DNA of 61,002 nucleotides. It comes from an uncultured Lysobacter sp. (GTDB taxonomy: Bacteria; Pseudomonadota; Gammaproteobacteria; Xanthomonadales; Xanthomonadaceae). The number at the start of each line of letters is the position of its first letter. Within the stretch, counting starts at the first letter, position 1. A program made the translations under genes and the position numbers. Shown here piece after piece: positions 26,107-34,378 of the stretch. The notes under the pieces were generated by a model. That model had not been told where the DNA came from. It saw nothing but the letters and a program-made list of their open reading frames with translations, and searched no databases. The stretch is from NCBI GenBank assembly GCA_946480055.1, contig CAMLID010000016.1, forward strand, positions 1 through 61,002, given 5' to 3'.

Positions 26107-26939
26107 GGCGACGGCGGCGCCACTTCGCGGGTGCCGAACGCGATCCATGTGAAATCGATCGCGTTGCTGATCTTCCAGGCCGCGTTGCCGTCGTCGTCGG
26201 ATACGTTGAAGTTGACCGTGACGCCAGACGAGGCCGAGCCCGGGGAGAAGCCGGTGACCGAGTTGTCGACCAGCGCGCCGGACGGCGTCGCCGCGGCGAT
26301 CGTGGTCGTGACCGCGACGTGCCAGAGGACGTCGAATGCCGGGGTGAACGTGATGTTGGCCGACGTGCCTTTAGCGCCGGTGGCCGGCGCCGAACCGGTG
26401 CCGGTCAGCACGCAAAACTTCGTGTTGTCGCTGCTGATACCGGCCCGGAAGCTGTTGGCACTGACGACGATGTCAGGCTCCGGCGGCGTCGGGATCGCGG
26501 TCTGCGATACCCAATTCAGGTTCGTGCCGTCCGTGCCCAGGACCTTGCTGGCGCTGCCCGTCGGGTCGGGGATCAGCAGCAGCGCCAGCCACTGCAGCAG
26601 GGCGCCGTCGTTCGTCAGGAAGGCACCAGGCACGAGCGTCGGGATCACCGAGCCGCTGCTGCCGGCCGGGTCCTGCACGTTGTCGAGCTCGTCGATCAGC
26701 ACCCCGTACTGGTCGAACAGCCGGACCCGGTAGTTGCCATCGCCCCAGCTGTCCACGTTCTGGCGGCCGGAGGCGTCCAGCTGAACGGTCGAGCCGTTGC
26801 TCACCGACAGCCCTGGGTCCTCGTATACCGCCTTGGGGCTGCTGGTGCCGGCGTCGAAGAACTCGAAATAGCCGCCCGCAGCGATGCGACCGGCCTGGTC
26901 AAAGTTGACGATGAGTGGATTCGTGACCCGGTAAGCCAT
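26103..26939 (-). CDS. Tail fibre/tailspike adaptor protein
   Basis: 278 aa. The N-terminal domain (NPLIVNFDQAGRIAAGGYFE, FDAGTSSPKAVYEDPGLS, GRQNVDSWGDGNYRVRLFD) is the head-binding type seen in podovirus tail proteins. A beta-rich C-terminal half follows. GGAG precedes the ATG. It begins 22 bases after an intrinsic terminator, so the two tail genes may depend on read-through or their own promoter. Confidence 0.7.
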   Translation of the reverse strand: MAYRVTNPLIVNFDQAGRIAAGGYFEFFDAGTSSPKAVYEDPGLSVSNGSTVQLDASGRQNVDSWGDGNYRVRLFDQYGVLIDELDNVQDPAGSSGSVIPTLVPGAFLTNDGALLQWLALLLIPDPTGSASKVLGTDGTNLNWVSQTAIPTPPEPDIVVSANSFRAGISSDNTKFCVLTGTGSAPATGAKGTSANITFTPAFDVLWHVAVTTTIAAATPSGALVDNSVTGFSPGSASSGVTVNFNVSDDDGNAAWKISNAIDFTWIAFGTREVAPPSP

Positions 26940-26960
26940 CTGTTAGTCTCCGAAACGAAA

Positions 26961-26984
26961 AGCCCCGCGACGGGGCGCGGGGCT
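26961..26984 (-). terminator. Intrinsic terminator inside the late operon
   Basis: AGCCCCGCG pairs perfectly with CGCGGGGCT around six bases, and on the minus strand runs into TTTTCGTTT. It separates the ejection-protein genes from the tail-fibre genes. Confidence 0.8.
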
Positions 26985-26992
26985 CGACTGGT

Positions 26993-27178
26993 ATGGACGA
27001 GAAGTGGAAAGGCTCGGGCTATGACCCAGACAAGGCCTGGGAGCAGATCCAGAAGGAAGACCTGCAGCGCACGGTCGGCCCCGGTGAGCTACGCGCTCGC
27101 GACTACACGCTCGTGATCGTGCTCGCCGTGCTAGCGGCCATCACCCTGATTGCCGGCGGCCTGTTCTTCTTGCAGTAG
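26993..27178 (+). CDS. Small single-span membrane protein on the opposite strand of the late operon
   Basis: 61 aa. Charged N-terminus (MDEKWKGSGYDPDKAWEQIQ) and a C-terminal membrane helix (YTLVIVLAVLAAITLIAGGL). It overlaps the 3' end of the minus-strand ejection gene by 48 bases. A lysogenic-conversion or exclusion role is possible. No strong ribosome site is present, so confidence is moderate. Confidence 0.5.
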   Translation: MDEKWKGSGYDPDKAWEQIQKEDLQRTVGPGELRARDYTLVIVLAVLAAITLIAGGLFFLQ

Positions 27179-29275
27179 CGCATTCGCGAGCTCGACGAGC
27201 TCGTGATCACCCTGTTTTTCGCCGATGCCGCGCAAAGCGTAGATTTGCGCCAGCGCCGCGCCCTTCGGCGCCTTGGTAGCGTTCGCCAGCCACGCCACAT
27301 ACTCGGGCTTCGTCAGCGCGCGAGCCGCAAGGTTCGCGGTCGCGCCGCCACTGACCAGCGCCACGGTGCTGTAGCTACTCGGGTCGAATAGGGACGCGAC
27401 CAGGCCAGCGCCGTAGGTCAGCGCTGCCGCACGGTTGGCGGTGCCCGACGGATTCGCGTAGACCTTGCTGCCTTCCTTGATGTTCGAGGCAACGCGGGCG
27501 ATGCGGTCCATGTTGGCGCTGTAGGCCGGCCCGTAGCGATCGAACAGTGCGCGCTTCGCCTCGGGGCTGACGCGGTTCCAGTTGGTCAGGAAGGTGCCGG
27601 CGCTGAACACGTCGCCAGTGGCGTCCTGCGCGCCCGGCGTCGCCAGGCCCATGCGCTTGATCACCGCCGCGGTCACGGCCTTCTGCCCATCCTTCGGCAG
27701 CGACTGCATTACCGCGCGCAGGGTGGTTCCGCCGTCGCGCGTGCCGCTCATCGCGGCTTCGAACACGCGCTCGGGACCGCCGTTCTTGTCGATCACCCGC
27801 TGCACGGTCTCCATGCGATCTGCCACAGCCCGGGTGTAGTTGTTCGCCCTGGTGGCCGCTTTGACGGCCTCCGGGCCCTGCGCGCGCGCCGCTGCCTCCA
27901 TGTCCCGCGACAGCGATGCGTAGAGCTGCTTGAGCTCGCGAGTGGGCGTGTCCGGAGACAGTGAAAAGTCGCTGATGGCCTCGCCGATGTCGCTGCGGAT
28001 GCGCTTCAAGGCTTCGTAGGGGATCTGGCCGTTGCCGGCCGCGAGATCCTGCTCCAGCGTCTGGCGCAGTTGCTGCACGCGCGGATTGATGAGCGCGCCC
28101 GTGGTCGCGGCCGCGCCCGGCGTCGGCGTGGTCAGCTTGACGATCGCCTGCCAGGTGTTCGCCAGCGGCACCTGCGTCGTCTGCGGGATGAAGCGATCGG
28201 CGTTCCAGTAGAGCGCGCGCTTGACCGCCTTCGTGTTGCCGGCGAACGCGTCGGTCCCCCGCTCCACCGCGCGGCCGGCACGCTCGGCGCTGGCGTTGCG
28301 CGACAGGTTATTGGCCGCTGCCTGGAGTCCGCCACCGAGGTCATCGGCCTGGCGCTCGGCGAAGCGGTTCATGACGCCCGAGCTGGTCGGCGCGCCGGCG
28401 AGCAGGTTTTCGACGCCCTGCACCATTCGGTTACCCGAGGCCTGGCCCACCGACGGCGTCGCGCCCAGCGCGTTGAAGTCGGCGATGGCGCGCTGCATCG
28501 GTTCCCCGGAGCGACCGCGGATAGCGCCGCGCAGCGCCGCAGAGCCCGTCGCCGCCGCCGCGGAAGGCGCCAAGCCGCCGCCGAGTCCGGCCAGCAGTTG
28601 CGTACCCGGCCCCGCGCCGCTTTCGCGCGCGACGCCGGCAGCGCCGGATCCACCCGCGGCGGCGATCGCCTGCTGCACCGGCTGCGCGGTCAGCAGGTTA
28701 CCGGTGCGCGACGCGACCGTCGGCGCCTGCGTCGCGGCACGGCCGGCGCTCAGCCCGCCGCCAAGACCCAGCGTGAGAGCCGTACCGGTGAGGGCGCGGC
28801 CGACGTCGCCGGAGACGCGCTCGCGCGCGTTCTCGGGCTGCGGCACCCCCGCAGCGTTGAGCCAGTTCGACCAGGCCTCGCGGGTGGTCTGCTGGACCGG
28901 CCAGCGGCGATCCGGCACGCCGGTGATCAGGCTCTGCGGCGTCGGGCCCTTTTCGCCCAGGTAGTTGACCAGGTTCACGACCGGGTCCGTCACGATGCCG
29001 AGGAGGTCGGCCGCCCCCTCGACCACGTTGCGCGTGCCCAGGCCGAACACCTCGCGCTTGACCTTCTCGCCGGTCGTGCGCTCGCGGCGAGGCGGCGACG
29101 CGGGCTTAGGCGCAGGCCGGCCGAGGCGTTCGGACGAGGAAACCGTCGATCGCTGGTCGACGTCGCTGAAGTCGGCGGCAGGCATCAGTTCGAAGCCTGG
29201 GGGCGGCGGAGGAGCAGCGGCGGACGCCGCCGACGGCTCCAGCACGAAACCCGGGGGCGGCGGAGGCGTGCTCAT
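27131..29275 (-). CDS. Large internal virion / DNA-ejection protein
   Basis: 714 aa from an ATG overlapping the upstream stop (ATGA). The N-terminus has proline repeats (PPPPPGFVLEP, PPPPPGFELMP), then long Ala/Gly-rich and helical stretches (TALTLGLGGGLSAGRAATQA; RAVADRMETVQRVIDKNGG). Length, helicity and position last among the ejection genes fit a P22 gp16-like protein released into the periplasm at infection. Sequence identity to gp16 was not testable here. Confidence 0.6.
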   Translation of the reverse strand: MSTPPPPPGFVLEPSAASAAAPPPPPGFELMPAADFSDVDQRSTVSSSERLGRPAPKPASPPRRERTTGEKVKREVFGLGTRNVVEGAADLLGIVTDPVVNLVNYLGEKGPTPQSLITGVPDRRWPVQQTTREAWSNWLNAAGVPQPENARERVSGDVGRALTGTALTLGLGGGLSAGRAATQAPTVASRTGNLLTAQPVQQAIAAAGGSGAAGVARESGAGPGTQLLAGLGGGLAPSAAAATGSAALRGAIRGRSGEPMQRAIADFNALGATPSVGQASGNRMVQGVENLLAGAPTSSGVMNRFAERQADDLGGGLQAAANNLSRNASAERAGRAVERGTDAFAGNTKAVKRALYWNADRFIPQTTQVPLANTWQAIVKLTTPTPGAAATTGALINPRVQQLRQTLEQDLAAGNGQIPYEALKRIRSDIGEAISDFSLSPDTPTRELKQLYASLSRDMEAAARAQGPEAVKAATRANNYTRAVADRMETVQRVIDKNGGPERVFEAAMSGTRDGGTTLRAVMQSLPKDGQKAVTAAVIKRMGLATPGAQDATGDVFSAGTFLTNWNRVSPEAKRALFDRYGPAYSANMDRIARVASNIKEGSKVYANPSGTANRAAALTYGAGLVASLFDPSSYSTVALVSGGATANLAARALTKPEYVAWLANATKAPKGAALAQIYALRGIGEKQGDHELVELANALLQEEQAAGNQGDGR

Positions 29276-30777
29276 TGCGCCGGCACCCACTGGCCGTTAC
29301 GGAACTCCACGACCTGGCCGGTCTGCGGGTTGCGAGCGCGCGGTGCAGCGGCCTGTTGGGCCTGTTGGGCCTGCTGCGGCGCCTGGTTCGGTTGGGCGCC
29401 CGGGGCGGCGCGACCAGCACGCTGTCGGAGCGCGGCGATGTAGACCGGAATGGCCGCCAGCTTCTGCTGCTTGACCGCGTTGGAATCACCGCGCTGCGGC
29501 GTCAGTTCGCGCACCTTTTGCGTCGCCTCGTCGCGCGTGATGCCCGCGCCCGTGGCTGCGCGCAGCAGCGCCTCGGACAACGAGGATGCCGCCTGCACGT
29601 AGCGCTGCCGGGTGTCGCTGCGGGACCGGTTGGCAACTTCGTCCCAGGGTACATAGCTCTCAATGAAGCCGGGATCGTCGGCAGCGTCGTCGGATTGCAG
29701 GATAGACGCCATGTTCCGGTAGGAGTTTTCCGCCTGGGCCAGCCACGCGGCCGCCTTCCGCTCGTCTTCGCTGGCGGCTGCGCCGGCAGGCTTTGGGCCG
29801 CCAGGAATGGCCTCGAGCGTGCCGTCTGCCTTGAACCGGAACCCCGCCGGGGCGTTCCCCAAGGTGCGCTGGTACGCGGCCATGCGAGCGGCCTCCGCAG
29901 CGCGCTCGTTCGCCTCTTCCGCGATCTGTAGGCGGCGCAGTTCGGCCTGGTCCGGCCCCTTACCCTGGAGTTGCCCCTGCATGCTCGCCGGCGCGCGCGT
30001 CTGCGGCAACGCGCCACCGACCGGCACGTCGAACTGCTCGCCGCGCGAAGCTGCCGCGAACGCCTGCTGGGCGAACTGCTGTTCCTCGGGCGGAATAGCC
30101 GAGCCGTCGTCGGTCGCATAGCTGACTTGGCTCATCACGGGCCCAGACGGCTGTACGGCTGCGCTCTGTGCCGCAGGAGCACCGCCAAGCTGCACCGGAG
30201 CTGCGCTCCCACCGCGCTTGTCAACGCGGTAGAAGCCACCGTCGCCCTCTACGACTTGCACGTTCGGGTCGGCCTTGATACCCAGCGGGCGCACACCACC
30301 GTCGCGCATGAGGGCATAGACCTGGCCGTCCTCGCCGATGAAGCGCGACTGGACGCTGTTCCCCGATTCTCCGCCGCCTCCCTGAGCGAGTATCTGATGA
30401 ATCGCGGGGATCATCTCGTCGGACCACTGCTCCGGTGGCACCTTGCCCTGCGCAGCACCCAGGCGCGCCAGGAACGGCCGCACGGCTGCGTAGGCACCCT
30501 GCACCGCTTGCGGGTTCTTCGTGTCGATCGCCTGCTTGACGTAGCGGGCGGCGCCGTAAGCACGTCGCATCATTCCGTCGTCGCGGTCCTGTAGCTTGTC
30601 GTCAAGCGCGACACCGGCCTGCGCGTCGATGCCGACCGCCTGTTGTAGGAGCGCGTTGCGGCCCTCTGCGGGCGCACCGTAGGCCTGACCCGCCAGCGCG
30701 TTGAAGCGCCGCGTGCGCCCGCGGTCCATGCCCTCATTGAGGGCGGCGAGCATGTTCGGAAATCGCAGCTCAGCCAT
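29272..30777 (-). CDS. Internal virion / ejection protein
   Basis: 501 aa from MAELRFPNMLAALNEGMDRG. It is mostly helical and Gln/Ala-rich, with a low-complexity QQAQQAQQ segment near the C-terminus. It lies between the gp7-like and gp16-like genes, where P22 has gp20. This function call rests mainly on synteny and composition. Confidence 0.55.
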   Translation of the reverse strand: MAELRFPNMLAALNEGMDRGRTRRFNALAGQAYGAPAEGRNALLQQAVGIDAQAGVALDDKLQDRDDGMMRRAYGAARYVKQAIDTKNPQAVQGAYAAVRPFLARLGAAQGKVPPEQWSDEMIPAIHQILAQGGGGESGNSVQSRFIGEDGQVYALMRDGGVRPLGIKADPNVQVVEGDGGFYRVDKRGGSAAPVQLGGAPAAQSAAVQPSGPVMSQVSYATDDGSAIPPEEQQFAQQAFAAASRGEQFDVPVGGALPQTRAPASMQGQLQGKGPDQAELRRLQIAEEANERAAEAARMAAYQRTLGNAPAGFRFKADGTLEAIPGGPKPAGAAASEDERKAAAWLAQAENSYRNMASILQSDDAADDPGFIESYVPWDEVANRSRSDTRQRYVQAASSLSEALLRAATGAGITRDEATQKVRELTPQRGDSNAVKQQKLAAIPVYIAALRQRAGRAAPGAQPNQAPQQAQQAQQAAAPRARNPQTGQVVEFRNGQWVPAQ

Positions 30778-30779
30778 GA

Positions 30780-31424
30780 TCAGCCCTTCCCCGGTTGGTT
30801 GCCCAAGTACCAGCCGCCGTTTTGCGACTTGTTCTGACCGCCGTACCACTGCCCGAAGGCGCCGACGGCCTGCTGCCCGAAGTTCGACCAGGCGTTCGCG
30901 CTGTCGTAGATCGAGTTGCGCTGGTTGTTGCCGTTGGCCATCAGGGCGTTGCCGATGTTGCCGGCCATGCCGGCGCCCAGTTGGCCGAGTCCGGCAGCGC
31001 TGGTTTGGCCCTGCCCCGCGCGCCCGGCGAGCTTGTTCCAGTAGTTGTTGCTGTACTGGGTGGCCAGGCCTTGGCCCAGTGCGATGCGATCAGCATCGGC
31101 GCCACCGGAGAACATGGCACCGCGCGCCGCCGCGCCGCGGTCGAGCGACTTCGAGCCCTGATCGAGCGCGAACAGGTAGTCGGGGCTGTTCTGGAAACCC
31201 GACCAGTCGCCGTTGATGAACGCGTTTTGCCGGCGCAGCGAGTCATAGCCGGCCTCCAGGAACGGGAGCTGGTCCTTGCGCGTCTGGTCGTACTGACGGC
31301 GTTGCTCGTCGATCGTCGCCTGCGTAGCGGCGTTACCCGCGGCGGCGCCCTTCTTGGCCGCGCTGTTCTGACCGGCGGCACTGATACCGGCGCCCAGTAC
31401 GGCGCCTGCGACTGCCCAGGGCAT
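30780..31424 (-). CDS. P22 gp7-like DNA transfer (ejection) protein
   Basis: 214 aa. A Gly/Ala-rich membrane-active N-terminus (MPWAVAGAVLGAGISAAGQN) is followed by QQ/QN-rich helices and the block SPDYLFALDQGSKSLDRGAAARG, SGGADADRIALGQGLA, NNYWNKLAGRAGQGQ. That block is typical of the podovirus gp7/DNA-transfer family. The start overlaps the cupin gene stop by one base (TAATG). Confidence 0.72.
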   Translation of the reverse strand: MPWAVAGAVLGAGISAAGQNSAAKKGAAAGNAATQATIDEQRRQYDQTRKDQLPFLEAGYDSLRRQNAFINGDWSGFQNSPDYLFALDQGSKSLDRGAAARGAMFSGGADADRIALGQGLATQYSNNYWNKLAGRAGQGQTSAAGLGQLGAGMAGNIGNALMANGNNQRNSIYDSANAWSNFGQQAVGAFGQWYGGQNKSQNGGWYLGNQPGKG

Positions 31425-31774
31425 TACGCACCTCCAGTGAAGGGTTCGTTTTCTTCGCGGATCTCGACGGAGCCGCTGCGCGACACGTTGTGCACGCACA
31501 GGACGAAGGTGTCGTCGACCAGGGTCAGGAACATGTGCTTGACGCCGGCGGGTATGTAGATCGGCGTCGGCGCGTCGTAGCGCTTGCCCTCGACTTCGAC
31601 CGAGCCGGCGACCAGGTAGGACGTGTGGTCGTACTCGTGGCTGTGTTGCGGGATCAGAGTGCCGGCGCGCGGCACACGCATTTCCTTGAAGAACACGCCA
31701 TCGGCGCCGGTGAACTCGTTCCCGAACGGCTGGCACTGCGCGACCACCGTGCAACGGCGGCAGGGGCTATTCAT
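31424..31774 (-). CDS. Cupin-fold protein
   Basis: 116 aa. An N-terminal Cys pair (MNSPCRRCTVVAQC) precedes a cupin barrel with motif 1 PQHSHEYDHTSYLVAGSVEV (metal-binding HxH plus a further His) and motif 2 PAGVKHMF. It is probably a metal-binding enzyme or sugar-binding protein. It is encoded within the virion gene block next to an Fe/2OG oxygenase, overlapping it by 8 bases, so the two probably act together. Confidence 0.75.
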   Translation of the reverse strand: MNSPCRRCTVVAQCQPFGNEFTGADGVFFKEMRVPRAGTLIPQHSHEYDHTSYLVAGSVEVEGKRYDAPTPIYIPAGVKHMFLTLVDDTFVLCVHNVSRSGSVEIREENEPFTGGA

Positions 31775-32330
31775 GGTCGGACCTTCGAATGCAGGTGATG
31801 AGGGTGATTCGCTCGACGTCGCTGTCGTTGGTGACCCAGTGCAGGCGCGAGTTGTCGAACGTGTAGAGGTCGCCGGGGAGCGGCGAGAGCTGCGAGTCCT
31901 CGAAACAGAACGCCTGGCGCTCGTCGCCGCGCAGCTGGACGGCGAACTTCTCGTAGTGAGCGGCGTGCCAGCCGCGGTCCACGTGGGGCTCCACGCGTCC
32001 ACCAGGCGGAATGCGGGTGATCAGCACCCCGCCCAGGCGACGGCCCTCGACGGTGGCGATCACGCGCTGGACGAGCTCGATCACGGCCGGGATCGCGGCG
32101 ATCACCGCATACCACTCGGCAACGTGCGGCCCGTTGAACGCGGCCAGGTCGCCGGCGAAGTTGCGCCAGGGGTTGTAACGGACCCAGATATCGGAGACCC
32201 GTGTGTGCGGCGACGCGTACTGCTCGGTGCGTGCGCGGTGCTGGTCCCATATCTCCGGGTGGGCGTCCAGCTGCGCCAGCAGCGGCGCGACGTGCATGCC
32301 GCGGCGGATCAGCGCGATTGACGGGCTCAC
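31767..32330 (-). CDS. Aspartyl/asparaginyl beta-hydroxylase-like Fe(II)/2-oxoglutarate oxygenase
   Basis: 187 aa from a GTG overlapping the upstream stop (GTGA). The iron ligands appear as HVD in GGRVEPHVDRGWH and a distal His in RLHWVTNDSD, followed by Arg in ERITLITCIRR for 2-oxoglutarate. This matches the small AspH-type dioxygenases found in some tailed phages. The substrate is unknown; a virion protein, host surface polymer or nucleotide are all possible. Confidence 0.72.
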   Translation of the reverse strand: MSPSIALIRRGMHVAPLLAQLDAHPEIWDQHRARTEQYASPHTRVSDIWVRYNPWRNFAGDLAAFNGPHVAEWYAVIAAIPAVIELVQRVIATVEGRRLGGVLITRIPPGGRVEPHVDRGWHAAHYEKFAVQLRGDERQAFCFEDSQLSPLPGDLYTFDNSRLHWVTNDSDVERITLITCIRRSDHE

Positions 32331-33730
32331 GACTGCCCTACCCCGGCCATCCACTCGCCGCCGATCAGATCCCGCTGCGCCGGGCTGCTGACCTCGATCT
32401 CCCAGACACGGGTCTCGGCCTGGCCCAAGCGGCGGAAGATGATGCGGCGCCGGAACTTGCCAGCGCCGCCGATAGATCGCCGTCGCGCGCTCGTCCAGTT
32501 GTGGCCGCCGTCGTCGCTGTAGCGCAGGCTAACGTAGTGATCGTCATTGGCGACGCCGCTGCGGCCAACGTCCATTTCCAGCCGCAGCGCGTCGACGGTG
32601 ATCGGGTTGCCGTCGGCGTGAGCGATGCCCGTGCGCCGGCGCGAGACCAGGGGTTGACCGTCCTCGGTCATGTTTTCCCAGTCGAGGCGGTAGATCTTGC
32701 CGTTCGAGTAGTCGCCGCCGTACCAGGCGCCGTTCCACTTCGTCAGCGTGTTGAGGCGCCAGCGCTCAAGGCCGTAGCTCTGGCGACGCGTCCATTCGCC
32801 CGACGACACGTCGAACCCGAAGGTCTGTCCGTCCTGGAAGGTCAGGTAAAAGACCTTGTGCGTCGAGTCCTCCCAGACAGTCGCGAATGCCTTGGCGAAG
32901 TCGAGTTTCTTGATCGCCTGCTCGATCGGACCGGTGCTGACGCGTACCGGCTGGTAGCCGTTGAGGCGGTAGACAATGCCGTCATTGCCGAGCCAGAACG
33001 TGCTGTTGTCCAGGCGCCCAACGGCGTAAGCCGAGGCGCACCCGACCTCCATTTCCGTCCCGTCGATGCGCTGGAATGTGCCGGTAGCGGCGCCGGTGTT
33101 GCGGAAGAACTCGCCCGTGCGCTCGCCCAGCACCAGCACCTCCCGGTGCGACACGACCAGGGTCACGATCTTGTCGGGCTGGGACTCAGCCTCCGAGCGA
33201 TCGAGCGTGTTGTAGGAACCGCCGGCAGCCAGGTCCGACCAGCCCCAGAAGCGGCCGCCCGGCTCCACGAACACGATGTAACCGTCGACGAAGCCCACGA
33301 CCCGAGCACCCGGGAAGCCGGCGTCGGTGATCTTGCCGTAGGTGTTCGTCGCGGCGTTGTACAGGTAGGCGGCGTCGCCGTTGGCGAATACGACCTCGTT
33401 GCCGCCGGTGATCTGGTTGTGCGCGATCGATACCCGCCCCACCCCCGGCAGCGTGCCAATCTCGGTTGAGGTTCCGTTCAAGTTGACGCGGTAGAGCTTG
33501 TTGCCCACCACGTTGAAGAACTTGCCCTCGGCGTCGTGGGAGCCGCGCACTGGCGCCGCTTGCGGCAGTGCGAACTGCGTCAGTCCCGGCACGCTGCGCA
33601 GGATCCACGGCGCCCGTGCGTCCGCGCGCTCGGCGCGCACCGGGAGCCAGTTGACGGTGTCCTGGCACGAGAACGGCAGGGTGTCGTCGGCGTAGCTACC
33701 ACCGACGACCGGGACTGGTTGCCAGCTCAT
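32327..33730 (-). CDS. P22 gp10-like packaged-DNA stabilisation (tail hub) protein
   Basis: 467 aa. Beta-propeller-like repeats (GKFFNVVGNKLYRVNLNGT, EVVFANGDAAYLYNAATNTY, WLGNDGIVYRLNGYQPVRVST, KVFYLTFQDGQTFGFDVSSG) and the opening SYADDTLPFSCQDTVNWLPV are those of gp10-type proteins that close the portal channel. The ATG overlaps the gp4-like stop. Confidence 0.82.
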   Translation of the reverse strand: MSWQPVPVVGGSYADDTLPFSCQDTVNWLPVRAERADARAPWILRSVPGLTQFALPQAAPVRGSHDAEGKFFNVVGNKLYRVNLNGTSTEIGTLPGVGRVSIAHNQITGGNEVVFANGDAAYLYNAATNTYGKITDAGFPGARVVGFVDGYIVFVEPGGRFWGWSDLAAGGSYNTLDRSEAESQPDKIVTLVVSHREVLVLGERTGEFFRNTGAATGTFQRIDGTEMEVGCASAYAVGRLDNSTFWLGNDGIVYRLNGYQPVRVSTGPIEQAIKKLDFAKAFATVWEDSTHKVFYLTFQDGQTFGFDVSSGEWTRRQSYGLERWRLNTLTKWNGAWYGGDYSNGKIYRLDWENMTEDGQPLVSRRRTGIAHADGNPITVDALRLEMDVGRSGVANDDHYVSLRYSDDGGHNWTSARRRSIGGAGKFRRRIIFRRLGQAETRVWEIEVSSPAQRDLIGGEWMAGVGQS

Positions 33731-34140
33731 CGGCGCGGCCACCCGTTCAAGGCATCGGCATCGTTTCCAGCCTCAGCACACGGCAGCGCGGCGCCGTGAT
33801 GGAGCGGCGACGCACGCAGGCAGTCGGCCTTCAGGGAAGCGAGGCCGTCCTGCGCGAACTGCACGACGTCCTGGTCCAGCGTCGCCCCGTAGTTCGCGCG
33901 CAGGCGCAGGGCCAGGTTGTAGCCAATCGCTTCCTCTGCCTCGGGCGGCGCCGGCAGCAGGTCGTCCGGGTTGTCGACGTCAGACCATCCCAGGTTGACG
34001 CCGTCGGCCTCCCAGCGCCGCATCATGCGGTTGAGCGCCTGGATCGCGTCGCGCGAGTCCTCGGCCTCGACCGCCTCCATGGCGTCGATCACCCGGAGGT
34101 GGCCGAGCGCCGCGCGGATGATGTCGGCGACGTTGGCCAC
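33727..34140 (-). CDS. P22 gp4-like tail accessory / head completion protein
   Basis: 137 aa, helical: ADIIRAALGHLRVIDAMEAV, AIQALNRMMRRWEADGVNLGW, EEAIGYNLALRLRANYG. These are the conserved stretches of gp4-type head-tail connectors, which bind the portal after packaging. The gp4-gp10 gene order matches P22-like phages. Confidence 0.8.
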   Translation of the reverse strand: MANVADIIRAALGHLRVIDAMEAVEAEDSRDAIQALNRMMRRWEADGVNLGWSDVDNPDDLLPAPPEAEEAIGYNLALRLRANYGATLDQDVVQFAQDGLASLKADCLRASPLHHGAALPCAEAGNDADALNGWPRR

Positions 34141-34320
34141 TTACTTGGCCTTCGACTCGGTCTTGGCGGCCGCGTCGGCCTTCGCCTTCGCGGCGGGGTC
34201 GACCGCGACGGAATAGCCTTCGTCGGCCGCCGCCGCTTCCTGGTCCTGGTCGTTTACGACCTTCTGCGCGGCATCCTGGTCGCCGCCCAGGTAGAGCATC
34301 TTCGGGTACTCGTTGAACAT
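34141..34320 (-). CDS. Small protein following the coat gene
   Basis: 59 aa: MFNEYPKMLYLGGDQDAAQK, then an acidic Ala/Lys-rich tail. GGAGCGAG gives the start. Small proteins with a YPKMLY opening often follow podovirus coat genes. The exact role is unknown. It sits between the coat-gene terminator and the gp4-like gene. Confidence 0.7.
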   Translation of the reverse strand: MFNEYPKMLYLGGDQDAAQKVVNDQDQEAAAADEGYSVAVDPAAKAKADAAAKTESKAK

Positions 34321-34337
34321 GGCTCGCTCCAAAGAAA

Positions 34338-34359
34338 AGGGGCGGCCGAAGCCGCCCCT
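34338..34359 (-). terminator. Terminator after the coat gene
   Basis: AGGGGCGGC pairs with GCCGCCCCT around four bases; TTTTCTTT follows on the minus strand. It would give extra coat mRNA relative to downstream genes unless read through. Confidence 0.82.
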
Positions 34360-34378
34360 GTAGTGGGTCCTGCGCCGC

